From positions 44,845 through 108,844 of the forward strand of contig JABGRN010000006.1 of assembly GCA_018648265.1 (NCBI GenBank): a stretch of DNA of 64,000 bases, given 5' to 3'. Source of the DNA: Prolixibacteraceae bacterium. Lineage in GTDB: Bacteria > Bacteroidota > Bacteroidia > Bacteroidales > Prolixibacteraceae. The stretch's first letter is position 1; every line of letters starts with the position of its first letter. Below are positions 10,426 to 21,444 of the stretch, in pieces. Position numbers and translations under genes: made by a program. The notes under the pieces were generated by a model. It saw nothing but the letters and a program-made list of their open reading frames with translations. It was not told the origin of the DNA and did no database searches.

Positions 10426-12549
10426 TTAATAGAATTTAGATCTTTTATCGGTTATTTCAACTGAATTGCGATGTGCTTCGAAGGCTTGCGAAGTGGCACG
10501 GAAATTCAGGCTTTGCGCCAAGCGGGTTTGTTCGCCGGTTATATCCTGGTCGATGCCCTGGTTAATTGAAGTGACTTTTACAATAAATACCCCATTGTTA
10601 CCAGCAATAGGGGTTGAGGTTTGGTCAACTTCAAGCGAACTAACAGTCCCAATTACTGCAGGTTCTACACCAACTCCCGGAATTTGAAATGCATTAAAAT
10701 TTATATTGGTGGCATTTTGAACTGTTGTCCCTAATTCGGAAGCTATTACAACTAAATCAGTATTTCCTTCTAAAACAGAGTTTGCTTTTTCGACAAGATA
10801 TTCAGCTTTTTTCTCTTTTAACACGCTAAGTTCGACTCTTTCCCTTACATCATCGAAAGGTGCAATTCCTTCGTCGGTTGCTTCAGCCAAAATGGCAATA
10901 ACAAAATTATCACCTAATTCAAAAATAGGGGATCCTTGCTGGCTCAAAATAATTTCGCCTTCCTTGCTTTCGTAAGCAGCCCTAATTAATATCCTTGCGT
11001 TTTCTATCCCAACAATCTGACGCTCGTTTTCGACTACCGATGCAACCCGCTTATTTAATTTTTGCTCTGTAACTGCTGCATTAAACTCATCCATCGATGT
11101 ATTTTCACCTGCAAATTTACTTGCCAGCGCATAAGTGTCCTGATACGTCCGGGTGCTTGGTACAACATTTCGAATCATAAAAGCAACCTGGGCCTGTTTT
11201 GTTTTGCTTCCGAGGTCGGTGGTTTGCACAATGTGAATTCCGAATTGAGATGTAACAATAGTAATTTCGTTAATAGCGTTGTTAAAAGCAGCATCTTCGA
11301 AAGGTTTTACCATTTGCCCACGGCCAAACAATCCTACATCGCCACCTTGTATTGCTGATCCCTGGTCGGTTGAAAAAGTAAGTGCCAGTGTCGCAAAATC
11401 GCTTCCACTTTCAATGGCAGCCTTTAAACTGTCGGCCAGAGTTTGTTGCATTACCAATTCCTCTTGTGTGTTTACCTGTAACAAAATGTGGCGTGCCTGA
11501 ACTGAATCGGGCATCATTTCAACTGCGTGCAACTTAGCCAGTTTATATGCCTCGTTTTCGAGGTAATATCCAAATACTGTATTTATTTCAGCACCTTCGT
11601 CGAAAACCCAGGCTCCTATATTTTCAGGTAAATCTTCTTTTTTGCTCCAAGTGTTTTCGAAACTTACATCAGAGTTCGAATTTACAAATTGAATATTATC
11701 CGTTGCAGTTTCAAATTCAGCTTTAATATCTGTAATCCAGTGTTCTGCCTCTTCGAAATCCTGAACGGATGGTCTAACATTGTAGGTAATAAATTCAATT
11801 CTTCTTATTTTTTCCTGAGTATATATATTTTCGTTGGCATTGTAATAATCTTTTAAATCTTTTTCTGAAATTACAACCAGGCTGTCTGCTACCGTGTTAT
11901 GGCTCACCGAAATATAATCGAAACTAATTTGATTGTTTTTTGATGTAAGGCTATTTTGTGCTTCTTCGCTGGTTACGTACAAACCTTTGCCAACCATATT
12001 GTTGTATTTGGTTTGAACACGTTCGTCAACAATTTGCTGTTCGAGGTAGAACCAATAATCGCGTTGTTCGGGGGCAACCCCGGTTTCCAGGTTTTTCAGA
12101 AAACGGACCACAGCTCCCCGATCTACCATTCCGGTATTTTGGTCGGTGAACAATTGCTGAACAATTGGGTGGAGGTTTGTACCTTGTAGCATATCGAAAA
12201 GTTCGTCTGAACTAATTTCAATACCAAGATTATTATACACACTGCCCATTACTATATCGCGTACCATATTTTGCCAGGTTTGTTCGCGAATCTGGACCCA
12301 GGTATTTTCGTCTAATTGGGTTTGCGGGCTATTCATTTTATAAATCTCACCCAGTTCTTCGAGCTTTTTCTGAAAATCGGGATATTGAATCGATTCGCCA
12401 TCTATTTCCCCAACTTCAAGTTGGTTTTTCTGGAAAAGCGAACTCCCCGAATTAAGCATGTCTCCAAGGATAAATGCGGCCAGTGAAATGCCAATTACAA
12501 TTGCGACCAACAATCCTGCTTTTGTTCTAATTTTTTGTAGCGTTGCCAT
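10426..12549 (-). CDS. Peptidylprolyl isomerase, SurA/PpiD-like
   Basis: N-terminal TM anchor 'MATLQKIRTKAGLLVAIVIGISLAAFILGDML'; rotamase 'ARHILLQVNT...FATLALTFSTDQGSAIQGGDVGLFGRGQMVKPFEDAAF'. Confidence 0.93.
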   Translation of the reverse strand: MATLQKIRTKAGLLVAIVIGISLAAFILGDMLNSGSSLFQKNQLEVGEIDGESIQYPDFQKKLEELGEIYKMNSPQTQLDENTWVQIREQTWQNMVRDIVMGSVYNNLGIEISSDELFDMLQGTNLHPIVQQLFTDQNTGMVDRGAVVRFLKNLETGVAPEQRDYWFYLEQQIVDERVQTKYNNMVGKGLYVTSEEAQNSLTSKNNQISFDYISVSHNTVADSLVVISEKDLKDYYNANENIYTQEKIRRIEFITYNVRPSVQDFEEAEHWITDIKAEFETATDNIQFVNSNSDVSFENTWSKKEDLPENIGAWVFDEGAEINTVFGYYLENEAYKLAKLHAVEMMPDSVQARHILLQVNTQEELVMQQTLADSLKAAIESGSDFATLALTFSTDQGSAIQGGDVGLFGRGQMVKPFEDAAFNNAINEITIVTSQFGIHIVQTTDLGSKTKQAQVAFMIRNVVPSTRTYQDTYALASKFAGENTSMDEFNAAVTEQKLNKRVASVVENERQIVGIENARILIRAAYESKEGEIILSQQGSPIFELGDNFVIAILAEATDEGIAPFDDVRERVELSVLKEKKAEYLVEKANSVLEGNTDLVVIASELGTTVQNATNINFNAFQIPGVGVEPAVIGTVSSLEVDQTSTPIAGNNGVFIVKVTSINQGIDQDITGEQTRLAQSLNFRATSQAFEAHRNSVEITDKRSKFY

Positions 12550-12714
12550 TGAATTACAGTTATTTTAATGCAAATTTTACTTGATTTTTTCGAGCTACGA
12601 AGATAACAATTTTCAATATTATACCAGAACATTTATATTTTTTTTAAAGGAAGTGTGTTTGCCGGTATAAATAGCTGAATACTAATTGGTTTAGCAGGCA
12701 GGTTAAATCAAAAT

Positions 12715-13980
12715 TTAGTCGCTGTCGATACTTAGTTTCACCAATTCGATTTTTGTGTTGGTAGCTTTAAGTATTTTTAGTTGGAATTTGCCTATTTTAA
12801 TTTCAGTATTAATTTTAGGGATACTTTCGTAGTGGTAAAGTATTAATCCGGCCAATGTTTCAAATTCTTCTTTTTCTGGAAGATTAAAAAAGTACTTTTC
12901 ATTTAACAAATCAATTTCAGAACGGCCGGAAAAAATATATTCGGTTTCGCTAATTTTCTTTTCAATAATGTCGCTGGTGTCGTGTTCATCTTCAATTTCG
13001 CCAAAAATTTCTTCTAAAATATCTTCGCTGGTAACCATTCCCGATGTTCCCCCAAATTCGTCAACAACGATTGCAATGCTCCGGTGTTCCTTGATAAAGG
13101 TACTAAGCAATTTGTTGGCGGGCATGGTTTCTGGTGCAATTAGCACATTTTGCAGATATGGTTTTATCGATCGCGGATTTTGGAAAATAATGGATGATTG
13201 CACGTAACCGACAATATTGTCCACATTTTCTGTAAAAAAAAGAATTCTTGAATACCCTGTTTCTACAAATTTTTGTCTAAGATCGCTTATGTTCGAATTA
13301 ATATCCAACATCTCTATTTCTGTTCTCGGCACCATTATTTCCCTGAGTTTTACTTTCGAAAAATCGAGGGCATTTTTAAAAAGTTTAACTTCCTTTTCCA
13401 TATTGGATTTTTTTTCCAATCCAATTACATCGGGTTCGCGTACAAATTCGTCTAATTCAATACGGCCAAATACCGGGTTTTTTGATTTTGTTTTAACATC
13501 GGTATTTAGAAATAGTTTTAAAAGTGAATTTGTTATCCAGATGGTAACACGGGTTATAGGGTAAAAAACAAAATAGAACAAAGCCAGTGGGATTGCAAAA
13601 ATAGTAAGTAAGATGTTTGGGAAAATCCGGAATAATGTTTTTGGCATAAACTCGGCAAAAACCAATATTATTAGTGTAGAAACAATGGTTTGAAGAAAAA
13701 GAATTAATGATTCTGATTGAATATAATTTTGAAAAACAGGTTCGAGTAAACTCGCAAATGCAATACCGTAAATTACCAGCGCAATATTGTTTCCAACAAG
13801 CATTGTTGCAATGTAACGACCTGCGTCCCTGGTTACCAGTTTTAATATTTTTGAACTGAAAGGTTCGGATTGAATGTCGAGTTCAAGGCGTAATTTATTG
13901 GCTGAAACAAAGGCAATTTCCATTCCCGAAAAAAATGCGGACAACAAAATGGTTATTAAAATGATAAGTAACAGATTCAT
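12715..13980 (-). CDS. CNNM/HlyC-CorC family transporter (hemolysin-like, GldE-like)
   Basis: DUF21 TM domain; CBS pair 'LREIMVPRTEIEMLDI...IAIVVDEFGGTSGMVTSEDILEEIFGEIEDEHD'; C-terminal CorC_HlyC domain. Confidence 0.9.
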   Translation of the reverse strand: MNLLLIILITILLSAFFSGMEIAFVSANKLRLELDIQSEPFSSKILKLVTRDAGRYIATMLVGNNIALVIYGIAFASLLEPVFQNYIQSESLILFLQTIVSTLIILVFAEFMPKTLFRIFPNILLTIFAIPLALFYFVFYPITRVTIWITNSLLKLFLNTDVKTKSKNPVFGRIELDEFVREPDVIGLEKKSNMEKEVKLFKNALDFSKVKLREIMVPRTEIEMLDINSNISDLRQKFVETGYSRILFFTENVDNIVGYVQSSIIFQNPRSIKPYLQNVLIAPETMPANKLLSTFIKEHRSIAIVVDEFGGTSGMVTSEDILEEIFGEIEDEHDTSDIIEKKISETEYIFSGRSEIDLLNEKYFFNLPEKEEFETLAGLILYHYESIPKINTEIKIGKFQLKILKATNTKIELVKLSIDSD

Positions 13981-13988
13981 TGTAATCT

Positions 13989-14672
13989 TTATTTCTGAAA
14001 CTTCAAAGGGTTTGTAAAAGGTTGGGCAACAGTTTTACTTGAATCGGGAAGGCTGTTTAAAGAATCTGTAGAATTATTATTTTCGTTTTCAACACTTATA
14101 TAAATTGTACCCTTCGGATTTTTTATTTTCCAGTTTTCAAGGTTTTGATCCGATTGAAACCCAATTCCTGTAATAATTTGATCGGCACGGATAATTTTAA
14201 CAAATTCATCGGTGTAAATTCTTTCTGTTTTTTCTTCCCAAATCAGGTGTTCGGTTTTAAGTGTATCGCCTTTTGCGTTGGTAGCAATTACATTGTTTTT
14301 AGCCTCCCATTTTTCTTCCTTAATAAACTGTTTTGCATAATCGGAAGATATGCCCGAAATAATTATTTTATTGGCATCGTATTTTATCAATTCCATTCCC
14401 TCAGGAAATTCCACATACGTGTTTCCATCGTTTTCGAAACGTAATAATTTGGGGGTTTTTAAAAAGAACCGGATTTTCCCGGAGTCCGTGAAAAGGGTTT
14501 CAAAGTTCCGGGCTTCAATTATTGGCAGGTCTTCGGGCGAACTAAAAGCTTTTATCTCCTGTATGTTGTTTTCGCAGCTATAGAAAATTATTGCAGCCCC
14601 TATTATAAGAGCTGCAATAATTATTTGTTTTGAATTTTGAATATTTTTAGAATCTGATTTTTGTGGTTTCAT
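13989..14672 (-). CDS. lptC: LPS export ABC transporter periplasmic protein LptC
   Basis: 'MKPQKSDSKN...IIIAALIIGAAIIFYSCEN'; 'IWEEKTERIYTDEFVKIIRADQIITGIGFQSDQNLENWKI'; start moved to 14672 from the ORF track. Confidence 0.85.
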   Translation of the reverse strand: MKPQKSDSKNIQNSKQIIIAALIIGAAIIFYSCENNIQEIKAFSSPEDLPIIEARNFETLFTDSGKIRFFLKTPKLLRFENDGNTYVEFPEGMELIKYDANKIIISGISSDYAKQFIKEEKWEAKNNVIATNAKGDTLKTEHLIWEEKTERIYTDEFVKIIRADQIITGIGFQSDQNLENWKIKNPKGTIYISVENENNNSTDSLNSLPDSSKTVAQPFTNPLKFQK

Positions 14673-16281
14673 TAATCCAACCTTCCACTTTATAATTTTT
14701 TCCTTCCTCGGTAATTCCACGGAAGAAACCTTCTTCTTTATTAGGGAAATATTTTTTATAAGTTGATACTTTTTGAGCGGCATCAATTGCACATTCTTCT
14801 CCAGAACGTGCACGGTCAAAATAGTCAACAGCAACCCAAAAAACAGTTGCTTTCACAAAATCGTCGTCGCTAAACGACCGGCTTCCTGCAACATAAATAT
14901 CGCCAATTAAGATTAAAGCCTGGCAATAATTTGGATTTATGTCCAGTGCTTTGCGGGCGAAACTCCGTGCTTCTGAAAGTGCGTTTTCTTTGGCATAAAT
15001 AAAATAGGCATATTCGTAATAATAGCTTGAAAGCAATTCCTGATCAGTTTCCTGTTCCATGGCTTGAATGTAATACTCTTTGGCTTTTTCAGCATCATCC
15101 TGTTTTAAATACCTGTGTGCCATATTAAATGCTGCTTCTGCCGATGGTTCTAATTCGTACAGCCTTTCGGTTGCCTGCGCGAAAAGTTCCATTTCATCGC
15201 ATTTTGCCCTTCGTAAACGGCGTAACATTGATTTTACAAAATCAATATCGTCGCCTTTTTCCTGAAACTGGGGTGTAAAGATATTTACCAAAGCTTCGCA
15301 ATCGGCAGCACCCGATGCTCCAAAAATTCGCTCAATAACGGGTTGAATTTTTTTAATTTTTTCAACTTTTTCAGCGTCTGCGTTTTCTGCTATAACAGAA
15401 TTTATGATTGAATTACATTTTTCGTAATTGACAACAACCGTTTCTTTTGGCAATTCCCCCATTCTAAATAACTGTCCCGAAGTTTGCATGAACAAAACCA
15501 ACACAGGTGTTTCGGTTTCGTTTCCCATTTCTTTAACCGATTCGCTTAACCATTCGTAACTACTTTTTCCAACCTCTTTTAATTCCTCGCTTTCAAGGTT
15601 ATTTGTTGCATCCAGTTGGTATTTTAAATAAGCAGTTCCTTTCCTTCCCTGCACAAAACCCCTTTGACTGAAGTATTTCATTCTTTTATCAAAAATGTTC
15701 ATCAGTTCATTAAAAAATTGTTCTTTTTCTTCTTTAGTATTTGCGTTGTCGATAAAACTTTGGTACATTTTAACACCGTGGATGTATATATTCAGTGTAG
15801 ATTTTGGGAATTTATTGTAAACTTTTTTCCAGTGTGGCAATGCAGATTCATAGTCTTCTTGTTTAAAAAACTCGTTGTACAACGAAAGTTCATCTCTGAA
15901 TTCTGTATTTTGAGAACGGATAAGTTCTTCAGCCGTTTGCAAGTTTATATCCCCGCCTTCGTTTTTCCCATTGCTACTTGGAATGTTTCCGTCGAAAGCA
16001 AAATCAATTTCGTTGCTTGTGTTTCCCTCAATAGGCAATCTTTCTGAATCGTCGATAAAAGTGAACTTCAACCATTTCGATTTTGCATCTACTGTCACCT
16101 CGTATTTTCCATCGAAACTGGTCATCATTGTACTTCCTTTGTGCGCTTCAACGGTAACTCCTGCTGCCAGCTCACCGCCCCTATAAACAGTCCCGGTAAC
16201 TACCCTTTGTGCCAACGAACTCGTTGCTACAACAATTACAATGAAAGCCAATGAAAGTGTTTTGCGAATAAAAGTTTTCAT
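14647..16281 (-). CDS. Secreted TPR-repeat protein with N-terminal carboxypeptidase-regulatory-like segment
   Basis: Signal peptide; 'RVVTGTVYRGGELAAGVTVEAHKG'; TPR-like helices. Confidence 0.75.
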   Translation of the reverse strand: MKTFIRKTLSLAFIVIVVATSSLAQRVVTGTVYRGGELAAGVTVEAHKGSTMMTSFDGKYEVTVDAKSKWLKFTFIDDSERLPIEGNTSNEIDFAFDGNIPSSNGKNEGGDINLQTAEELIRSQNTEFRDELSLYNEFFKQEDYESALPHWKKVYNKFPKSTLNIYIHGVKMYQSFIDNANTKEEKEQFFNELMNIFDKRMKYFSQRGFVQGRKGTAYLKYQLDATNNLESEELKEVGKSSYEWLSESVKEMGNETETPVLVLFMQTSGQLFRMGELPKETVVVNYEKCNSIINSVIAENADAEKVEKIKKIQPVIERIFGASGAADCEALVNIFTPQFQEKGDDIDFVKSMLRRLRRAKCDEMELFAQATERLYELEPSAEAAFNMAHRYLKQDDAEKAKEYYIQAMEQETDQELLSSYYYEYAYFIYAKENALSEARSFARKALDINPNYCQALILIGDIYVAGSRSFSDDDFVKATVFWVAVDYFDRARSGEECAIDAAQKVSTYKKYFPNKEEGFFRGITEEGKNYKVEGWINETTKIRF

Positions 16282-16312
16282 AATATCAGTTTTTTATTTT
16301 TTTTTTTGATTT

Positions 16313-17593
16313 CTAATCAAATCTGCGTTTAATAAACCAAAAATCATGTAAATTTATACTAAGGTTTAATTTAGCGTAGTTTTCAACAATCAAATTATTT
16401 TGTTTAGTACCTTTTCTTCCAATTTCTGCACCTATGTTTATTGTTGAGTTAGAATGGTAAACTGGCAACCCAACACCAAAACTTATGCCAAAATCATTAA
16501 TTTGCTGGTCGTTAAGCATAAGATACGACTTTTCGTATTTTAATCCTGCACGATAAGCAATTTTATTTAAATAATTTCGAATTGAAAACCGATCAGGTAT
16601 CCATTCTGCACCAATTGCAAATTTATTTAAATCGGTTAAAACCGGGTTGGCAGAACCGAAAAAATTCGCTTTCGACCAAGCTTGATGATAATAATCTGCA
16701 TTTATTTCCAACGAATTTTCTTTAACATATGAGATTCCTACTCCATATGTAAACGGAAAAACAATCGAACTTAAATCATCGTTTTGATAATTTAAAGTGT
16801 CTTGTTCTGTTGCGATGTCTGAAGAAAGGTTCTTTTGTGTGATGTCGGAATAAAATGCAGAATATTCCGGTTTATTTTCCAAAATAGCAGCAAAAATAAA
16901 CCGCTGGCTATTTTTCATCGGTATTGTTGCCTGTAACCCAAAATTCAGCCCAAAATCGTTTAACCTGATTTTTTCGTATTTTTGGATGCTATAAAAATCG
17001 GATGTATTTAGAAAAAAGACTTCGGCATTCCGTGTTAAGTTCCCAAACAAATAATTCAGGTTGGCTCCAATTGAAATATTTTTAACGGGGTTAAGTGCAA
17101 GCCCAAAGTATGCTTTAGACAATGAACCTTCGCCAAAATACTGAGATAGTACATCACCTGTATTTTCAATTGTTTCAAAAACTTCAACGTTGTAACCAAT
17201 ATCAGAATATGGAGTTAATCCCATGCTTGTGGCCAGCCAGTTTGTTATTTGAAAATTCATAGCAAAGTACCTGAAATTAATATCGTTGGTATTCATGCTA
17301 GCAATGTCGTTGCTGTAGTTCGAAAACTTCCCATATACGCCAGATTCAAATAAAAAAGACAATGAATCGACTGCGGTGTACGATGCTGGGTTTAAAGTAT
17401 TAATTTGCTGTGAATTCCTGCTTGCAAGCGATGCGCCTCCCATTGCAAATGTCCTTCCAAAACTGTTTGTTTGAAGGTCGCCCAAACCAAACCGCGAATA
17501 CGGTGAGGTAGTATTATTATTAAACTGTGCGAATAACAATGCCGGAAACAACAATAAACCGACAAATAAACTAATTCTGTTAAATCTCCCCAT
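16313..17593 (-). CDS. Outer-membrane beta-barrel protein
   Basis: Signal peptide; 'SPYSRFGLGDLQTNSFGRTFAMGGASLASRNSQQINTLNPASYTAVDSLSFLFESG'. Confidence 0.75.
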   Translation of the reverse strand: MGRFNRISLFVGLLLFPALLFAQFNNNTTSPYSRFGLGDLQTNSFGRTFAMGGASLASRNSQQINTLNPASYTAVDSLSFLFESGVYGKFSNYSNDIASMNTNDINFRYFAMNFQITNWLATSMGLTPYSDIGYNVEVFETIENTGDVLSQYFGEGSLSKAYFGLALNPVKNISIGANLNYLFGNLTRNAEVFFLNTSDFYSIQKYEKIRLNDFGLNFGLQATIPMKNSQRFIFAAILENKPEYSAFYSDITQKNLSSDIATEQDTLNYQNDDLSSIVFPFTYGVGISYVKENSLEINADYYHQAWSKANFFGSANPVLTDLNKFAIGAEWIPDRFSIRNYLNKIAYRAGLKYEKSYLMLNDQQINDFGISFGVGLPVYHSNSTINIGAEIGRKGTKQNNLIVENYAKLNLSINLHDFWFIKRRFD

Positions 17594-18311
17594 TGTATTC
17601 TAATATGCGATTTAAGCCCATGGCTATTAAATTAAAGTGTACAAAGAAAGAATTTTTTAATTTCTTATCAAAAAATTCTGCATTGCCACCCGTAATAATA
17701 ACTTTTAAATTATTATAAAATTCCTTAAATGTATCTATGGCTTTATCTACCTCAAAAACAAGTCCATTCTGAACCCCTGCGAGAATCGCATTTTCTGTTG
17801 TGTTTCCATATAATTTATCGAATTTGTTTTGCTTTACCAACGGCAATTTACCTGTGAAGTGATGAAGTGCTTTAAAGCGCATTTCCAATCCCGGAGAAAT
17901 ATTTCCGCCGAGATATTGATTCTTTTCGTTTATGATATCGTATGTAATTGCCGTGCCTGCATCGATTATTAAAACATTTGAATCGGGGTATAAGTCAAAA
18001 GCCCCCACTGCGGCAGCAATCCTGTCTTTGCCCAGCGTTTCCTTCGAATCATAACAATTTTCAATGGGCAAAGGTGTGTTTGCATTCAATTCAATAAAAT
18101 ATTTAAAATTTTCTTGAAGAGCTTCTTTTAATTCCGGTGAATAGTCTTTAACCGATGAAAGAATTACCTTTTCCAATGAAGGATGTTCGTTTTTTAATAC
18201 ATCGATATGTTGAAGGAGGAATTCATTAAGCGGAACAGTAATTAATACTTCGCCTTTATTGAACACCGAGAATTTGGTCCGTGTATTTCCAATGTCGATT
18301 ACCAGGTTCAT
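17580..18311 (-). CDS. coaX: Type III pantothenate kinase
   Basis: 'MNLVIDIGNTRTKFSVF', 'LGKDRIAAAVGAF', 'VLIIDAGTAITYDII', 'GGNISPGLEMRFKALHHFT'. Confidence 0.96.
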   Translation of the reverse strand: MNLVIDIGNTRTKFSVFNKGEVLITVPLNEFLLQHIDVLKNEHPSLEKVILSSVKDYSPELKEALQENFKYFIELNANTPLPIENCYDSKETLGKDRIAAAVGAFDLYPDSNVLIIDAGTAITYDIINEKNQYLGGNISPGLEMRFKALHHFTGKLPLVKQNKFDKLYGNTTENAILAGVQNGLVFEVDKAIDTFKEFYNNLKVIITGGNAEFFDKKLKNSFFVHFNLIAMGLNRILEYNGEI

Positions 18312-18313
18312 TT

Positions 18314-19153
18314 TTAATCGATAATTCTTTGACTGATATCGAGCGCTTTTACTGAATGTGTTAAAGCCCCAATCGAAATGTAATCGACACCAGTTGAAGC
18401 AACTTTATGAATTCTTTTGATGGTCATATTTCCCGAAGCTTCTATTTTGGTCCTTTTATTAATTAGTTTAACAGCTTCTGTCATCATTTTCGAACTCATA
18501 TTATCAAGCATAATAATGTCAACATCTGCATCCAGAGCTTCCTGCACCTGGTTCATATTGGTGGTTTCTACTTCAATTTTAATACTTTTTGGGACTTTCG
18601 ATCGAATTGAATTAACTGCATTTTTAATCCCCCCCGATACCTGGATATGATTGTCTTTAATCATAACCATATCGTACAAACCAAACCGGTGGTTTGATGC
18701 ACCACCCATTCGAACCGCATATTTATCTAAGTAGCGATAACCCGGTAAAGTTTTCCGTGTATCCAGGATTTCAACATTATGTCCTTCAATTTCTTTCATA
18801 CATTTATTAGCGTATGTCGCAATTCCGGATAAACGTTGTAAAAAATTTAATGCTTTTCGTTCGCCGGTAAGAAGTGCTCTGTAATTCCCAGTATATTGAA
18901 CTAAAATATCGCCGGGTTCAACTTTGCTTCCATCGGCCAATTTTACATTCCATTCAATATTTTTGTCGAATTTTTTGAAAACCATTTCCGCAACCTGCAG
19001 CCCCGCAATTACGCCTTTTTCCTTTGCAACTAAGATTGCCGTTTTATTTTCTCCCGGTATCAGGTTGTTTGTTGTTATATCGCCATCGCCAACATCTTCG
19101 GCGTAGGCCAGGTCAAACAAAACTTCAGCCGATTTTAATGTTTTTTCATCCAT
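18314..19153 (-). CDS. nadC: Nicotinate-nucleotide pyrophosphorylase (carboxylating)
   Basis: 'DVGDGDITTNNLIP', 'ILDTRKTLPGYRYLDKYAVRMGGASNHRFGLYDMVMIKDNH'. Confidence 0.97.
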   Translation of the reverse strand: MDEKTLKSAEVLFDLAYAEDVGDGDITTNNLIPGENKTAILVAKEKGVIAGLQVAEMVFKKFDKNIEWNVKLADGSKVEPGDILVQYTGNYRALLTGERKALNFLQRLSGIATYANKCMKEIEGHNVEILDTRKTLPGYRYLDKYAVRMGGASNHRFGLYDMVMIKDNHIQVSGGIKNAVNSIRSKVPKSIKIEVETTNMNQVQEALDADVDIIMLDNMSSKMMTEAVKLINKRTKIEASGNMTIKRIHKVASTGVDYISIGALTHSVKALDISQRIID

Positions 19154-19155
19154 TG

Positions 19156-20730
19156 CTATTGCTTTCTTATGGGTTCAAATTGAATATTTTTATCTTTTTG
19201 CTGAATAATATGAACTTTAAAATCGGGATTTTCTTTTTGAAAATCTTCTCGAATGTGGCCACCACGACTTTCTTCGCGTTTAAGTGCCGCCCTGGCAATC
19301 AGTAAACAAATGTCAGCATTGTTTTTAATTTTGCACAAGTTGTAATTATCTGTACAATTGTTAAATTCATTTTTGATTTTTTCAATTTCAGTAATTGCAT
19401 ATTCCAGCCCTTTTTTGTCGCGTACAATTCCCACATAATTATTCATAATTGTGGCAATCCGATTTTTCTTCTCCAGAAAAATCATCTCATTTTCAGTATC
19501 TAATTTGAATATTGGAGAATTGAAATCGAAATTTTTATCTTGTTTAATATTTCCGGCAGCAATTCCCGATCTTTTCCCGAAAACGAGACATTCAAGTAAG
19601 GAATTACTAGCTATTCGGTTAGCTCCCATCACACCTGTTGAAGCAACTTCTCCGGCTGCAAAAAGATTCTCCACACTTGTCTGGCCATGCAAATCGGTTT
19701 TAATTCCGCCAACAGTATAATGAGAAGCAGGTGCAACCGGAACATTATCTTTGGTGAGGTCAAAACCAAACTCTTGCAGTTTACTGTAAATATGAGAAAA
19801 ACGATGTTTTATAACTTCTGCATCCAAATGTTTGAGGCTGAGGAAAACATGTCCTGATTTGGATTTTTGTATCTCCTTGAAAATTGCAAACGAAACCACA
19901 TCGCGTGGAGCAAGCTCGGCAAGCGGATGTAATTTAGTCATAAAACGCTCACCCTCTTCGTTAATCAGGTAGGCTCCTTCGCCGCGTACCGCTTCTGAAA
20001 TAAGGAATGCATCTTTCTCCTCCAAATGTAAAGCGGTTGGGTGAAATTGTATAAATTCCATATCAGACATTTGGGTTCCGGCATGAAAACCCAGAGCATA
20101 ACCATCGCCGGTTGCTGTGTGAGGATTAGTTGTGCGTAAATAGATTCGTGCCAGCCCACCGGTTGCAATTACCGTAGCTTTTGCTTTGAAAATATAATTT
20201 TTTTGTGTTTTAAACTCCAGTGCCTGAACACCATAACATCTATTGTTTTTAACAAGAATGTCAACAACAGTCGTGTTTTCAAACGATACAATGTTACTTT
20301 TTTCCAATACCCTGTTTAAAACAAATTGTGTTAATACTTTCCCGGTTGCATCTCCTCCTGCATGTAAAATCCTGCGCTTTTTGTGCCCACCCTCCAGACC
20401 AAGAATAATTTCACCGTCTTTTCTATCGAAAGGCATTCCCTTTTTTATAAGATCAGAAACACATTCAATTCCTTCGTTAACCAAAATTTCGAGAGCATCG
20501 TAATCGCATAGGTCACGACCCGCTGTCATTGAATCTTCCATGTGCAGTTTTGGTGAGTCGCCTTCATCGATAGCAGCCGCAATTCCACCCTGGGCATTGT
20601 ACGAATTACTAATATCTAACCCTGATTTGGAAATTATTGCAACTTTACCGTACTCAGAGGCATGAAATGCAGTTATTAAACCGGCTAGCCCGCTACCAAT
20701 TACAACAGTGTCAAATTCAAGCACTTGCAT
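19156..20730 (-). CDS. nadB: L-aspartate oxidase
   Basis: FAD motif 'VVIGSGLAGLITAFHA', 'AQGGIAAAIDEGDSPKLHMEDSMTAGRDLCD', 'SHYTVGGIKTDLHGQTSVENLFAAGEVASTGVMGANRIASNSLLECLVF'. Confidence 0.97.
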   Translation of the reverse strand: MQVLEFDTVVIGSGLAGLITAFHASEYGKVAIISKSGLDISNSYNAQGGIAAAIDEGDSPKLHMEDSMTAGRDLCDYDALEILVNEGIECVSDLIKKGMPFDRKDGEIILGLEGGHKKRRILHAGGDATGKVLTQFVLNRVLEKSNIVSFENTTVVDILVKNNRCYGVQALEFKTQKNYIFKAKATVIATGGLARIYLRTTNPHTATGDGYALGFHAGTQMSDMEFIQFHPTALHLEEKDAFLISEAVRGEGAYLINEEGERFMTKLHPLAELAPRDVVSFAIFKEIQKSKSGHVFLSLKHLDAEVIKHRFSHIYSKLQEFGFDLTKDNVPVAPASHYTVGGIKTDLHGQTSVENLFAAGEVASTGVMGANRIASNSLLECLVFGKRSGIAAGNIKQDKNFDFNSPIFKLDTENEMIFLEKKNRIATIMNNYVGIVRDKKGLEYAITEIEKIKNEFNNCTDNYNLCKIKNNADICLLIARAALKREESRGGHIREDFQKENPDFKVHIIQQKDKNIQFEPIRKQ

Positions 20731-20812
20731 GAAATCGTGATTTTATAAATGAACGGCAAAGTTAGTATTTCTTTTAAGCAATCAATTGAATTATTTTACT
20801 TAAGCAATAATT

Positions 20813-21136
20813 TCAAGGAAGGTAATCTGGGCGGATGGGTGAAAACAATTCGATTAATACCGAATCTTCAATAATATCAACCTCGTGTTCAACATTTTCG
20901 GGAATGCTCCAACTGTCGCCGGCTTCTGCTAAATGCCATTTTTTATCAATTCTAAAATTTAATTTTCCTGAAATTAAATAACCGCTTTGTTCGTACGGGT
21001 GTTTATGAGCCGGTAGTTTGTAACCTCTTTGAAGTTTAAATTCGCAAAGAATTGTTTTTTCTTCGAACGCCAGAGGACGCATTTTAACACCCTCAATTAA
21101 TGGGCGGAAATTACGAGAGTCTTTTTTTGTAAACAT
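20813..21136 (-). CDS. Cupin domain-containing protein
   Basis: 'LPAHKHPYEQSGYLISGKLNFRI...GDSWSIPENVEHEVDIIEDS'. Confidence 0.85.
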   Translation of the reverse strand: MFTKKDSRNFRPLIEGVKMRPLAFEEKTILCEFKLQRGYKLPAHKHPYEQSGYLISGKLNFRIDKKWHLAEAGDSWSIPENVEHEVDIIEDSVLIELFSPIRPDYLP

Positions 21137-21444
21137 GAGAAATTTAGATTTAAAAGTTATTCAAACGAATTAAAGAAAGAATATCGAAAATAGTAAAAAT
21201 AGTGCTGTTTAATAATGAAGTTTAAACCTTGTACCAATTTAATTGTCTTAAAGAAATCTTAAAATACTTGAATAATATTTGATTGATTATTATTTTAAGT
21301 TGAATTAATTTATTCATAATTATTGTGTTAGTGATAAAAATTGTTGATTTTTGCGCGGAAATTTTAGAATCAACTATTCATTCAATCATTTGTTGTTTAG
21401 TTATTAGAATAGAAATCATTTAAAAAATATAGAAAAAATTAACC

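Noticed and set aside
14673-14834. N-terminal extension of the LptC ORF (MLLTILTVHVLEKNVQ...)
   Set aside because: It overlaps the coding region of the upstream TPR gene on the same strand, and the LptC membrane anchor follows MKPQKSDSKN at 14672.
18314-20730. Search for a nadA gene to complete the nadB-nadC cluster
   Set aside because: No quinolinate synthase-like ORF is present in the window; it is probably elsewhere, so nothing unusual can be concluded.
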